A stretch of 64,000 bases of DNA from Lepidostoma basale (Eukaryota; Arthropoda; Insecta; Trichoptera; Lepidostomatidae). Both the position numbers and the translations under genes were made by a program. The stretch spans positions 434,001 to 498,000 of the forward strand of contig JAHDVF020000215.1 of the NCBI GenBank assembly GCA_022606425.2. The letters are read 5' to 3'. Shown piece after piece: positions 10,968 to 21,702 of this stretch; the stretch's first letter is position 1, and each line of letters begins with the position of its first letter. The notes below the pieces were generated by a model. The model did no database searches, had not been told where the DNA came from, and saw only the letters and a program-made list of their open reading frames with translations.

Positions 10968-11439
10968 ATCATCATAAGACAACTTCATATATTACAATTA
11001 AAAAAAAACTGAACTTATATCAATAATCATAGTTTGCACAATCAAAAGATTCCATATTCAAATTCAAAATTGGCTCGACACACTACATTAGGCCGTCTAT
11101 AACCGAGGTTATAAGTAGGTAACAATAATGTACTCTTCGCGATTAGCGAAATGTTAACATAGAAATGAGTGCGTCCAAAAGGCGTTTCACGTAAACTGCA
11201 CGTGGTAATTTCTAGCAGTTTTTTTGGTGTTATTTGTACAGTGCTGTACAGTGCTGATTGTTTCCGAAAAATATATTGAGTGACCATATTGAAAGAGAAG
11301 AGTTTGAAAAAAACAAGTGAATAAAGGGAAAAGTAGAAGCTATAATTTTAATTTTAAGGTTATACCAGTGCGTACTACAAAAATAACCAATAACATTGTG
11401 GATGCTAAACAACTTGACACATTAAATAGTTCATTGTGC
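10968..11439. other. no recognisable feature
   Basis: Short ORFs on the minus strand (11042-11412) overlap each other in different frames and show no family signature. Confidence 0.4.
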
Positions 11440-11880
11440 GTTTCATGTTACCTTAACATTTTAAACTGTAAATGAATGAACTTTGTTTTTTGCACCACAA
11501 TTGTATTTTATTTTACGCGACAGCTGTTTCATCAACCAATGTTGACATCATCATTTGTTACAATAATATATCAAATATCATATTTTCGTGATTTTTCGAA
11601 TCTTTATGTGTATTTGTTCCTATGTCAATTTGAATAATTTCTTTGATATAATTTTGAAGTTCTTGCTGAAATTGAGTTATTTACATAAATATTTTAATTA
11701 AATGAACGGTTAGTTACTATTTATAGGAGAAAATATTAAAATGAAACATAATAAATTAAAAACGATAAAAAATAACAGTAAAATAAAATACAATTGTGAT
11801 ACAAAAACAAAGTTTATTCATTAACTGTTTAACTTGATACATGTTAAACAATATAAAACGTTGGAGTTTACGTTAACATG
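11440..11880. repeat. foldback family K with hammerhead-like arm
   Basis: Ends are inverted around CTTTGTTTTTTGCACCACAATTG and CAATTGTGATACAAAAACAAAG. The minus strand at about 11513-11570 gives ATGATGA, T, GTCAAC stem, GTTGAT, GAAACAGCTGTCGCG. C3 is replaced by A. The segment at 11618-11680 is shared with the 5' part of the non-autonomous retroposon at 48847. Confidence 0.5.
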
Positions 11881-12089
11881 ACTTGATGAATGGATATTCC
11901 TCAAGATAAGCATTTCGGGGCCTACCAAAATAATGATAAGTATTGATTGATTGACAGAAAGTTATACAAAACTTTTAACCTTCATAATGGTGAGTGAAAT
12001 GTTTTTTTTATTTTTACAAAGATCAGATTTAAGAATGATTAATGCCTTATATTCAGGATCGCCGCCCTATAGCCAAACTAATACGGTAT

Positions 12090-12345
12090 ATGAGATAACT
12101 AATCAACTATCACACAGTTTCCCCGGAGGAGAAGGCAGAGAGGATGGTCCGCCACAATGTTCTTTCCTAACTGCTATATACCTCTTAAGATTTTTCCGAC
12201 TTCGAATGTAAGTGCTTTTTAGTAATTAATTAATTTGGTAATGCCATGTTTTACTCGGCTGTCCTCCGCGTTTTTTCCATCCACATCGCTTGTATACAAC
12301 TTTTTAACGATTTTTCCTCCTTTAACCTCCAAGTATTGGCACTAG
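12090..12345 (-). mobile_element. LINE family 1, 3' fragment
   Basis: Begins with the ACTAATCAACTATCACAC-type 3' end and continues into decayed RT sequence on the minus strand. Confidence 0.65.
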
Positions 12346-12519
12346 GACTCAAATAATTATGAACTGCAATCAGTGGATATATTTCTATTTACTGTGAAGA
12401 CTTAAAGTACACGATTTATTTTGTTCCTAACCCTAAACTTCTTTCATTGTTTTTCTCAACGTTTCCGTATTTTGGAAACTTGTTTAAAATTCTTGCGTTC
12501 TTGTGTAAATTTAAATATG

Positions 12520-12778
12520 TGTACCCTTCTTCGTATTCTCCTCTCAGACCCTTGGTCTCTCTTGGGAGGTTGACTCCCACCTATTCCTCCATCTTATTGG
12601 TGGGCTTCTTAAGGATCGGTAGCCATCAGGAATCAGGCCCATCAAACGTGTGGAGTTCTAGAGGGATTCATCCTCTACACGTACGCATTCCAGTGTTTTC
12701 TGCGTTGTCAGCCGTTGTCTGTCAACAATATCTTCCACCTTGCAGATTTCACGGATATTTGTATCCACTATAAAATGT
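12520..12778 (-). mobile_element. LINE family 4, 3' fragment
   Basis: The segment from AGACCCTTGGTCTCTC to GCAGATTTC recurs at 17115-17390 and 57738-57990. On the minus strand it ends with the family 3' terminus. The translation is too decayed to assign a clade. Confidence 0.55.
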
Positions 12779-12839
12779 AAAAAATGGACGAAAACAATTG
12801 CACAATCATATGCAATATAGTTAATTATATATGAGGATT

Positions 12840-13330
12840 CTAACTAACTAACTAACTTACCATCACGCCGTCTCGCCGAAGGGGTAGGCATAAAGAATGG
12901 ACTGCCACACATTTCTTTCCTGACATATTTCTCTCGATTCCTCAACATTCATACATCGTGTCATGCACGCGCGTCGATTTCTCTGACTCACATGGCCGAC
13001 ATTCAATATTTGATTTATTTGATCGTGCCACGTTTTCCTCGGTCTTCCTCTATTTCTGGTTCCATTACATCATTAACATATAATTTTTTACCATTATTTC
13101 TTCATTCATTCTTTCCATATGTCCAAACCATCTTAATGATCCTTTCATTGCTTTGTTCATGACACTATCATTCGCACCGCATTCACTTCTTATATTTTCA
13201 TTCGACACTATCATACACAGAGTATCCACACATTCGTCTAAGAGATCTCATTTCTACTGCATTTATTCTACTTTCATCCTTCTTTTGCCAGTTCCATGCT
13301 TCGCTTCCATACATACGGGTCGGTAGAATC
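12840..13330 (-). mobile_element. LINE family 1, 3' fragment
   Basis: ACTAACTAACTAAC tail plus terminal block (CCATCACGCCGTCTCGCC), then about 430 bp of RT C-terminal sequence on the minus strand ending near the YGSEAW-type block. Confidence 0.75.
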
Positions 13331-13945
13331 CTTATAGAGGATTCCTTCGCTTAATTTATTTATATAAGATTTATCAAATACTAATCGAATCAACTATTCA
13401 TTTACTGTGTATGTTTTACTTACTTTTACTTCAATCATTGTCACTATGTGGCCATAACGGACGTTAATCGGATTTCGGATGAGTGGTATTAAATGTGTGG
13501 TCTTTTATACAGATTTTATCTCTTGTTACACTCACCTGTTACTGAGCTCGGGCATTCGTATCTTATTTCGATCGCGACTCTTCGGCGGTGGAATGCGTGT
13601 CCTTGCAGTCATTACGATGAAATCGTTCTTAGATTACAGATTTATCGGAGCCTAGGACCATTCGTCATACTAATTTACGAGACTTTCAAATTCAATAATA
13701 TAAATTTATGACTTTCAAAAAAGTATATATTGGATTGGTCAGATTTTATGATTGTGAACTGTTGATCGATGCGTGAGAGCGTTTTTATTAATCATTAAAA
13801 ATAACAGCTTTATCTGATATTTGGTGTGAAATATTTAACTTTTATTTTTTAATATACTCGTATGCATTCCATTTCGTTTTTATATATCGGATATAATCCA
13901 AAACTCAACGTACATTATAAAAATAGATTTAAATATTAATTCATA
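13331..13945. other. no recognisable feature
   Basis: AT-rich, with one 72-codon ORF (13493-13711) of no recognisable family. Confidence 0.4.
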
Positions 13946-14110
13946 ATATTAAACACGATTGTTTAGTTGTTTTACTTGGATTAAATTTATTTAAATTGTG
14001 ACAATTTCGTTTCGCCTTGCGAGGGCATTCTCAAACAGTTATAGTTCTCATACCACTAGTCAATCTTGTTTACTATTATAAATTAATAATGGAATTTTAC
14101 AAAAGTAGTA
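13946..14110 (-). repeat. PLE-type terminal repeat N, hammerhead-like
   Basis: Minus strand: TTGAGAA, T, GCC, CTCGCAA, GGC, GAAA, a CGAAATTG stem III and TC, preceded by TGT and followed by ACA (3-bp stem I). It is flanked by GTTTACTATTATAAATTAAT and ATGGAATTTTAC, which also flank the 21 kb PLE copy. It keeps the same U3/A8 replacement. Confidence 0.55.
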
Positions 14111-14159
14111 CCTTAACCATCAATAATATAATTTATGTATTATTTCTTGAACAGTGTTG

Positions 14160-14345
14160 TGAAACTCCATGATAAATAATTATGCGAATGAATACGTCTG
14201 TTTATAGAATTTTTATTATAATTTATGGGAATGTTTCGCCTGTCTAAGGCATTATCAAATGCGTTGTGACATTTAATAATGCCCTAGATAGGCGAAACAT
14301 GTCGTTCCCGTAAATTATAATAAAACTTCTAGAAAACACACGTTT
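14160..14345. repeat. foldback family C
   Basis: Both arms are complete, with GTTTCGCCTGTCTAAGGCA and GCCCTAGATAGGCGAAACAT in inverted orientation around a short loop. Confidence 0.7.
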
Positions 14346-14389
14346 TCATTTGTAATATTTGGTAAGAAATATTACATCATTGTAAAAAA

Positions 14390-14515
14390 AAAAAAAAACG
14401 AATGATAACGTTTTCGTCTTACTAAAGCATGATAAAATATGATAACGCCTTAGCAAGGAAAACATGCCATTCCCATAACATTATCTGAAACTTCTAGAAA
14501 TAAACATTTTGATTT
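14390..14515. repeat. foldback family C, decayed
   Basis: Diverged copy: TTTTCGTCTTACTAAAGCAT and GCCTTAGCAAGGAAAACATG in inverted arms, then CTTCTAGAAA. Confidence 0.55.
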
Positions 14516-14924
14516 GACACATTGACCTGTTTACGCTTTTTATTATATTTATCAATTTTTTTAATGCATCTGCTGATACTTAGCTGCTCTTAAGTAATTT
14601 TAGATTTTTTTCGGATTTTGCAAAATGCATCAAACTTCACATTTCTTCTATTTCATAAATAAAAAATGTTTTCAACAAAAATAATGATCGTGTGTTACAA
14701 AGAACCGTATAAAAATTGTGTTCAAACAGATTTCATTTAAAAATTCAATTTGTTTCATCGTAAGGAATTTTTTTAATAACAGAATGAATGTTTCTCGCTT
14801 TGTTGACATTATTCAACAGCTGTTTTAATCGTGACGTGTTTTGTTTTTTTAATACTGCTAACTTATGTTATAAACGATTGTTTCCACAGCAATTTCCAAA
14901 GCAAGAAAAATGTGATTGTAAAAT
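14516..14924. other. no recognisable feature
   Basis: AT-rich spacer. No repeat match and no coding signal. Confidence 0.4.
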
Positions 14925-15412
14925 TTTCCTAACTAACTTACTAACCATCACGCCATTTCCCCAGAGGGGTAGGCAGAGAAAATGGATCGCCACAATGCTC
15001 TGTCCTGGCATACCTCTCGGGTTCCTCTACATTCGTACATCGTACCATGCACGCGCGTCGATTATTCCGACTTCGAATGTGACCGCCTTTTAGCAATTGA
15101 TTAATTTGGTCATGTCATGTTTTCCTCGATCGTCCTCGGCTTCTTTTTCCACTCACGCTGCTTGTGTACAACTTTTTAACCATTCTAATTCTTATCCTTT
15201 CCCTTTTTTAATTTTATCCAAGATGCAGTCATCTGCCTTACATTTCTTTCTTATTTCATCATTCGATATTCTATCATACAACGTTTTCTCGCACATTCTT
15301 CTTAGTGATCTTATTTCTACGGTGTTTATCCTTTTTTGCCAGCTCCAAGCTTCACTTCCAAACATAAGGGTTGGCACAACATTTTCCTTGCATTGTGAAT
15401 TGTTTTTTTGTT
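14925..15412 (-). mobile_element. LINE family 1, 3' fragment
   Basis: Minus strand. The 74-codon frame at 15192-15416 includes LMFGSEAWSW and RSLRRMCEKTLYDRISN, the YGSEAW and RSLRRMC blocks of family 1. The 3' terminal block lies at 14930-14990. Confidence 0.8.
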
Positions 15413-15539
15413 TCAATCGTGATTTCGGTTAATTTTTTGAAATAACAAATACTGTCACACATATCTCTATTCAACTTGTTATTTTATTTCAAGAACTTTC
15501 TCATATTCATATGTCATCGGACATCATCAAAAGAGTGAC

Positions 15540-15785
15540 GGTGCAAAAATGTCGCTGGGTGGGCCTTATCGCTCGCAGGTCTGGCGAAAGATTGACAAAA
15601 CGCTTCCTTTGCTAGTGTCCTAGGACTGATTTGCTGAATCCGATAACGTCCCAACTTCGATGGAGGGACAACGTTGGAGAGACTGCCGATAGGACATGGA
15701 TGCGTGTTTGCCCAGGATCGAGAGATATGGAAGCAGATGGAGGAGGCCTACGTCCTGGAGTGGACGGCTGCAGGCTGATAAAAAT
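15540..15785 (+). mobile_element. LINE family 5, RT 3' end, decayed
   Basis: Frames read W(V/A)GLIARRSGERLTK early, and later the remains of an RWRDNVG...RTWMRVCP and EAYVLEWTAAG-like ending split over frames. This is the common insect LINE C-terminal end (WAGHIAR ... QDR ... EAYVxQW). The fragment at 61885 is the same type. Confidence 0.6.
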
Positions 15786-16130
15786 GTCTCTTATATTTTT
15801 TTCATATTATCGCTATTCGATTATGCCATAATGGAAAGCGTATAACGCACTCGTTCGATTGCTTACATTATAATAAAAATAATAATAAAAATAATAAAAG
15901 TTATTTATTTTAATAACAGATATTCCTTTTACCATTAACTTTGTATTTTTAACATTAAGCTAATGAATTATTAATTTTATTACTGATTTTTTTCCTTAAG
16001 AACATTTGTTTGATAATTATTTATTAAGCAGTTAATTTATTGAACGCTAAGGGATTTATACTGTGGAATTCCATAGTAATATACTTAGGAAATTGAAAAT
16101 AAGTTTGTTTAATCCACAAAATATTTAAAA

Positions 16131-16173
16131 AAACACGACATGTTTCGGAAGATACCTCCATCTTCAGGTGTAA
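16131..16173 (-). ncRNA. hammerhead ribozyme motif, intact core
   Basis: On the minus strand, in order: ACAC (stem I 5' strand), CTGAAGA (the invariant C3-A9 box, N7=A), one extra U, GGAGG-UAU-CUUCC (stem II with one G-U pair), GAAA (G12-A14 and A15.1), CAUG (self-complementary stem III), UC (cleavage position 17), GUGU (stem I 3' strand). All conserved core residues are present. Very short stem III is known from hammerheads of Penelope-like elements, where dimers or multimers are thought to cleave. Self-cleavage is inferred, not shown. Confidence 0.65.
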
Positions 16174-16198
16174 AAATATAAATTATAATTTTATTTTT

Positions 16199-16237
16199 AC
16201 ACCTGAAGATGGAGGTATCCTCCGAAAAATGTCGTGT
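16199..16237 (+). ncRNA. hammerhead ribozyme motif, stem III mutated
   Basis: Mirror-image partner of the minus-strand motif: ACAC, CTGAAGA, T, GGAGG-TAT-CCTCC, GAAA, then AATG-TC-GTGT. The box and stem II are perfect, but the CATG stem III has become AATG, which breaks its self-pairing. Confidence 0.55.
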
Positions 16238-16364
16238 TTTTAAATGTTTTTTTAATATTTTGTGGATTAAACAAAGTTATTTTCAATTCTCCGTATATTA
16301 GGCAGTTATTTAAGAAAGGCTGTATCACTGTGAAATTCCTTAATGAAGTTTTTTTTTTTTTCCT

Positions 16365-16500
16365 CTGGCGCTACAACCCTTGGTGGGTCTCAGCCTACTC
16401 CAAGAAACGAATTTCTTGAAGTGTTCGTCACGTTGGTTATTTTACAAGGTTAGGTTGTTGGCCTAAAGCTCCAACCCCCTTAATAGGAGTACCAGCTGGG
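16365..16500 (-). repeat. possible retroelement fragment
   Basis: CTCTGGCGCTACAACCCTTGG and the following GC-richer stretch stand out from the AT-rich surroundings and resemble a LINE 3' region read on the minus strand. Only one copy is in the window. Weak call. Confidence 0.25.
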
Positions 16501-16690
16501 GGTATTTTTTAATGAATAAAAACTTTATTTTTAACACTTTTGAGATTATTTTTCCTCGATATAACATATAATGAAGGTTTAACACTTTTATTATCGTTAT
16601 CTCGATGAGGAAGGTGTTATACCTAGGAAATATCGAGAAAAATAAACTCACAATTAGAAAAATCATAATAAAATTTGTCCAAAGATTTTC
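16500..16690. repeat. foldback repeat R
   Basis: TTTTTCCTCGATATAAC and ATATCGAGAAAAATAAACTC form inverted arms. A related foldback is at 51236-51475. Confidence 0.5.
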
Positions 16691-17114
16691 TATTTATTTC
16701 TAAAACGAATACTATTTTTTTTGTGTAAACTTTATTCATTTCTAATTATGGGTTATTTAGAAAAATTTAGAACACAAAGGTCATTTGAAGTGGTTTGTTT
16801 TGAAGAAAAATGTAAAATTTTGAATCGCCTTAATATAAAACATACTTGTATCGACGTCACAATGCATGTGATGTTTCTAAGAGAGTAGTTAACTTTCGTG
16901 GGAATGTGCTCTCTCTCACACAGTACATGGTCCCGGCCGTAAGCTTAAAATTACTTACAAGTTATTTATGAAATAGATACCTCGTGTCTTCTTGAATTGC
17001 CTACTTACAGTACTTAATATTTAACGTTTCCGTTTTAACTTTCGACTTTCAAATTGGTAAGCCGGAGAGTTTTATTATTAGAAAGACCACGGCTCGGAGA
17101 TAAAATATAAAGTT
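16691..17114. other. no recognisable feature
   Basis: AT-rich spacer without coding signal. Confidence 0.4.
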
Positions 17115-17390
17115 ACTTCTTCTTTTTCTCCTTTTAGACCTTTGGTCTCTTCATGAGTTCAGGCTGGCCTCTCTTGGAAAGTGGACTCCCAACTCCTTCC
17201 ATCTCTTTGACGTTCTTCCGGAGGGGCGGTAGTCAACAAGAATCCAATGTCCAACGTATGGGATTCTGGAGGAATCCATCCTCTGCACGTGCGGATTCTA
17301 GTATCTTCTGCGTTGTCTGCCCCATCTCACGACATCTTCCACCTTGCAGATTTCGCAGATAGCCGTGTTTCTCACCCTATCACCTAATAA
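17115..17390 (-). mobile_element. LINE family 4, 3' fragment
   Basis: Matches 12520-12778 and 57738-57990: AGACCTTTGGTCTCTTC start, GGATTCTGGAGGAATCCATCC middle, CTTCCACCTTGCAGATTTC end. Confidence 0.6.
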
Positions 17391-17504
17391 AATAAAAGTG
17401 TAATATAATTACATTGCTCTTTATATAAATTTGATTATACATATAATTAAAACTTGATCATTTTTAAGATAATAAAATGATTTTACTGAAATCTCTTGAT
17501 GGAA

Positions 17505-17660
17505 GTTCATTTTAAATAAAATTAAATAAAACGATGTTTTTTAACTACTTCCACTTTTGTCTTTATTTTGACAGCGACCGGTTTCACCAGGCTCACTGTG
17601 GAAATAAAGACAGAAGTGGAACTAGTTAAAAAAACATCGTTTTATTTAATTATTACTTGA
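17505..17660. repeat. repeat D foldback, compact
   Basis: TAAAACGATGTTTTTTAACT and its inverted copy AAAAAACATCGTTTTATT enclose GACAGCGACCGGTTTCACCAGG. A near-minimal palindromic copy of repeat D. Confidence 0.6.
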
Positions 17661-17684
17661 TCATTTGATTACATACTGAAAAAC

Positions 17685-17840
17685 GTACATCATCAATAAA
17701 AGTATTATGTTGGAGTTACATGTTTCGCTTAGTTAGGGCTTTCGCCTAGGAATCAAATGAATGCCCTAGCATGGCGAAACATATCATTCCCATAAAATAT
17801 TATATAACTTCTAGAACACTGATGCGTTTTCATCAAAATT
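17685..17840. repeat. foldback family C, variant loop
   Basis: Arms ACATGTTTCGCTTAGTTAGGGC and GCCCTAGCATGGCGAAACATAT, then CTTCTAGAACACTGATGCG. Confidence 0.6.
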
Positions 17841-18490
17841 TTATACGAAGTTTTCTACCATTGTTTAATAAAGGGTAAATAAAATTTAGAACGCTCGAAA
17901 AAGCTTACTCATTTGTTTAACATTGGTACTCATGAGCTTCTGATAATTATTTTCTTTAAAAATATGAACTAAGAAAATAAGAAGTGTTATAAAATTACCC
18001 AAATACGCATTTCATTTACAGTTTATGTTACTTTTGTTTATATACCGTTTTGACTGCTCAAAATTGGGATTTTATCTCTCCTTTCTTTTGCCATTGTGAT
18101 GGGTTTAGTCCATTTTATATCGTTTCCATGGCGCTGCTTATTATAATTTCACTAACACCATACGTATAAACACCTTCCTTGCTCTCAGTACTTATAACAT
18201 TATTTCATTGCATTGCACATGCTAATTATCATGTTGATAATAATTCTAATTTGTTATTTTTTCTCTCTTTGCAGGTATGCACAGTTTGTACTAAGTACAT
18301 AGATACATAGTTTGTACATAGTTTGTACTAAGTACGCATAGTACATTGACATCGTTACAGTCATTCTCTTTCATTCGGTAAGTTTTTTTGTATAATTACT
18401 TTTTTTAAAGATTCTGTGTGTTCATAAACATGACGGATAATTATTTTTAGCTGAGTCCATCGTGTATCTGTAATAATAAGTAATTTTACT
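17841..18490. other. no gene; short tandem repeat
   Basis: AT-rich. At 18290-18350 the phrases AGTTTGTACTAAGTAC and ACATAGTTTGTAC are repeated a few times in tandem. Confidence 0.45.
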
Positions 18491-18497
18491 AACTGAC

Positions 18498-19110
18498 AAA
18501 TACTGGATTTTACCCATTGCGGGTCAATCCTTGTTATTTATTTCATTTTATTTCATTTATTTATTTTAAACATATCTAAAGCATTACAGAATTTTTTTTC
18601 CAATACACTTAAGATACACAATAATAAGTAATACATAATAGATTAATAAAAAGAGCGAGAAACATAAGATGCATGACAAATTAAGAAGATAAATATACCA
18701 TACAATTATAATAAAGATAGTACTTCCCTCAGATGAGCCAAACTATCACAAAATATGTCAAACTCCGAGGTGATACGATTAAGCAAAGATAATGCTCTAC
18801 CTACCGGCATAACCATTGGCAGGTTGGTTCTGCATCTTTTTAAGGATTAACTTTATCTCAATAGAGACTAAGATGTAAATTGTTTTGCGAACAGAATATG
18901 GTGGTCGAGGCGTTTACAGGATATATTACCTGTCATTGGTTCGGTTAAGCGATCACTTTATGTAATACAACATTCCCCATTCCGCCCTTCTTACGACCAC
19001 CACATCTGACAATTTTTGATTAATCAAGATGTATATATGCTACTATGTTGAGAAACACTTAACATTTTTTAGTTCAATCTAGCGCCAATTGTTAAGATTA
19101 GATGTAAGAG
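18498..19110 (+). repeat. repeat H, plus copy, split by repeat Q
   Basis: Starts with AAATACTGGATTTTACCCATTGCGGG, as at 44300, is interrupted by repeat Q, and resumes at AAGGATTAACTTTATCTCAATAGAGAC. It then continues through GTCATTGGTTCGGTTAAGCG to AGTTCAATCTAGCGCC. Confidence 0.65.
18540..18838 (-). repeat. repeat Q, nested in repeat H
   Basis: Similar to 2320-2575. The minus-strand translation includes CRTNLPMVMPVGRALSLLNR and continues open for some 20 codons, matching 30057-30140 on the plus strand. Likely a retroelement ORF fragment of unknown family. Confidence 0.5.
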
Positions 19111-19763
19111 TTATTTCCCGTTATTCATAGGTAAAACAAACGTATACTCGTATTTCATTCCAAAGTTGCAGCCCTGCGTCAGTTACAAGAGCCATGTTCA
19201 TGTGGTGCTTTCAGTGATACCAGTCCAATATCCTAAATCTACAATTGTTATTTTTTAGAACTGAGTTTTATGGTCTCGAAAGCTAGGTATTTTTCAGGTT
19301 CTTTACACTTAAAAGAAAAATCAAAGAGTTTGATTTTTTTTTAGATTTTGTTTTGTATACAAACATTATATTTATTATCAGCATTCGTATCATAAAACAG
19401 CTTAAACATTTTAGCCATTTACAAAATAATAACTTTTCAAGAGAAATGATTTCTCGCTCCAAATGATTCTATTTAATAAATGAAGTGAAATGATTCTGAA
19501 ATATGTACCGAGTGCTCGCCCCGGGCCAAGGGCTTAGGGTTACCCTTTAATCTGATTGATAAATCCACCCGACGCACTTTTAATGCTCCATTTAACCCCT
19601 GAGACCCGGCGCCCATTTAAAAATAAACGATTTTCAAAATTACTTCACGAAAAAATCTCTTGTTTACGTTAAAACAATATTTTGTTCATTAATATACAAA
19701 GATCATGATGAAATTTTTAATGTTTTGCATTAAGAGTTATTTTGATTACGATTGTATAGTGAA
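19111..19763. other. no recognisable feature
   Basis: AT-rich except for a GC-richer block at 19510-19615, which has no ORF or repeat match that I recognise. Confidence 0.4.
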
Positions 19764-20490
19764 CCAAATTCTTCTTCTTCCTTGTTGTAGACCTATGTGG
19801 TCTGTTCTCCAGTGTTTTTTTTTATGTATGCTACAGGTCGTTTGAACCCAATTACTGTATACAATTTATTTTTTAGCTATTATATTGAATTTCGTGACAT
19901 GTGATAGGTAGCCAATCTATCGCCATTTTATTGTCACGTGAATTCTACACCAGACCAAAGACAGTGTGATAATCACACTGCCATCGCCGGGAATCGAACC
20001 CGGGACCTTCGGTATGGAAGTCTTACCACTCTGCCACGAAGGTCGTCTGCTTGTATTGCTCCTCCTGTGCGGTAGACTCCCAGCTGTCCTTCCATATTTT
20101 AGAAGGCCTTCCACGAGGACGAGTCCCATGAGGCTGATTATGCAACAAAATATTGAGGAGTCTAGTGGTGTCCATTCTTTGAACATGACCGAACCAATCA
20201 CTTTTTCGCTGTCTGCTCCATTTTATAATATCCTCAACCTCACATATCTTTCTTATTATGGTGTTCCTCACGTGATCTCTCAGCGTCTTGCCTGCTATCG
20301 TCCTCAGTGTCTTCATCTCAGAAGTCCTCAAAACTTGTTTGGTCCTTGCTGTGTCTGTCCTTGCTTCGACGCCATAAGTTATTATTGGTCTTACGCATGT
20401 TTCATAGATTCTCATCTTAATCTTAATGGCCATACTTTGGATTTTAGAGCGCCAGAGTTCTTAAAGGGTAGAAAATCTTTACTTCACTTA
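19764..20490 (-). mobile_element. LINE family 2, 3' end, interrupted by a SINE
   Basis: The 136-codon minus frame (20023-20433) contains RIYETCVRPIITYGVEARTD, LRTIAGKTLRDHVRNT, RKICEVEDIIKWSRQRKSDW, FGHVQRMDTTR and HGTRPRGRPSKIW. This is the C-terminal tail of a LINE reverse transcriptase. The remaining 3' end (GTTCTCC to the GAAGAAGAAG tail) reappears at 19764-19812, beyond the inserted SINE; compare the uninterrupted copy at 40718-40790. Confidence 0.85.
19813..20050 (-). mobile_element. tRNA-derived SINE
   Basis: Head on the minus strand: TGGCAGAGTGG (perfect A box) and GGTTCGATTCC (perfect B box). A body of about 150 bp follows and ends in a poly(A)-like stretch (T-run at 19815-19823 on the plus strand). 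It is highly similar to 39773-40003. The tRNA-like head makes an internal Pol III promoter likely. It is not a functional tRNA gene, because the acceptor stem does not close and unrelated sequence follows. Confidence 0.85.
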
Positions 20491-20554
20491 AAATAAGCAA
20501 AACCTGACTTAGATTTGTAATGTCCATTTATTTTAATTGAATTATTTTCTTAAA

Positions 20555-20640
20555 GCGTACTCCGGGTGAGTTAATCACGAAGTGACGTGTTTCGCCTTGC
20601 TAGGGTAATATCAAAATAATTTTAAGTACAACTTTATAAT
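20555..20640 (-). repeat. foldback family C/N, half copy
   Basis: Minus strand: TTGATAT, T, ACCCTAGCAAGG, CGAAACACGTC. GAAAC is followed by the palindrome ACGT. The core is degenerate. Confidence 0.4.
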
Positions 20641-20907
20641 GACAGACGATATATTTCTGTTGGCAATACAAACAATATTAACAAAAATGATCAAATTCTC
20701 TTGTATCAGTCGTTTCATAAGTCAGAAAAATCTATGCATGCATTTGGGTAGGAAACCATAGATATTTCCAATTATGTGACGCTTCTGTTTCTATTATTTA
20801 TTTCTTCAGCATGAAGTTTAAAAAGTCTTTTTTTAATCAAATTATTTTGTTTCGGAAATTTAATGAAAATTCAATTGGGTTTATTTTTTTTTTCATTTTC
20901 GCAAAAG

Positions 20908-21000
20908 TATTCTGTTTAAAAGTATTCTGTACAAAAGCATTATGTACGTTCAAAAGTATTACGTACAAAAGTATTCTTACAAAAGTATTGTGTACTTAAT
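20908..21000 (+). repeat. ~15-bp tandem repeat
   Basis: AAAAGTATTCTGTAC and variants are repeated about six times, with the phrase ACAAAAGTATT conserved. Confidence 0.75.
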
Positions 21001-21079
21001 TTCTGTACAAGTAATCACAGAATTTAAACTGTTTGATTAGCATAATATTTTTTATTATAATAATAAACGCGAATGTTTA

Positions 21080-21325
21080 ATGGTTTTTAAAAACAATAAA
21101 TTAGATTCCCAATTCGCGAAACATTTAAACTCATTAGAACATTCCCTAGACCCAAGTAATAAACCAATTCCCCTTCATCTTGAAAATAAAGGATATAGAC
21201 TCAATCTTTTAGAACAATTAGAAATTAATAAAACCTTAAATAACCCCAACATTCAGCTTATTAATGAACAGACAAACATCCTCTCCTCACCATTACTAAA
21301 TATATTTAAATTAAATCAAAATTAA
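21080..21325 (+). pseudogene. PLE GIY-YIG endonuclease, C-terminal remnant
   Basis: The 81-residue frame starts inside the inverted repeat and reads FKNNKLDSQFAKHLNSLEHS, later GYRLNLLEQLEI, then IQLINEQTN and SSPLLNIF. This is the pattern of the C-terminal half of the endonuclease of Penelope-like elements: a K-S-FA-HL-H block, the LN-LE--EI helix, and a terminal NEQ...SPLL motif. The GIY...YIG core is missing through truncation. It probably nicked target DNA in the parent element. It is not functional here. Identification rests on motif order; confidence is good but without a database search. Confidence 0.65.
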
Positions 21326-21702
21326 ATTATCTGTATTGTCACATATTGCATTTCTCTACTAACTGTTTTTATTTGTTTTTAATTTAATTTATTGTTTGTA
21401 ATAACGATTAGATAATTAAAATGGATTGTTACAGAGCTGGTACCCCAATCAAGTACTCACCTGTTTAATAAATTTAGTCTCTCTAGGTCCAAATAACCCA
21501 TTGGTTCCTAGAAAAATCTTAGTTGTTTAGTTTAATGGCCCCATCTACTAGCATTATATAAATTCTTCAAATGGCTAATCAGTTCGTGGAAAAACCTCAA
21601 ATTGTTTAGTGTAATGGCCCCTTCGATTTGCATTATATAAATTCTTTCCCCCACCCTAATTTCTTTAAAATCAATATAAGGACACATTGTTTGGCGACTA
21701 GG

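Larger units (their letters stand above)
16035..16350. repeat. foldback family E with two divergent hammerheads
   Basis: A palindromic unit with arms of about 130 bp. Outer blocks are TACTGTGGAATTCCATAGTAAT and its counterpart on the right. Inner blocks are TTAATCCACAAAATATTTAAA and TTTAATATTTTGTGGATTAA. Each arm carries a hammerhead motif reading away from the centre (listed separately). Partial relatives lie at 7255-7540, 40120-40270 and 51205-51245. Confidence 0.75.

Noticed and set aside
19966..20496. 176-codon plus-strand ORF starting MIITLPSPGIEPGTFGMEV
   Set aside because: It is antisense to the SINE and LINE 2 tail. Its proline-rich start comes from reading the SINE head backwards.
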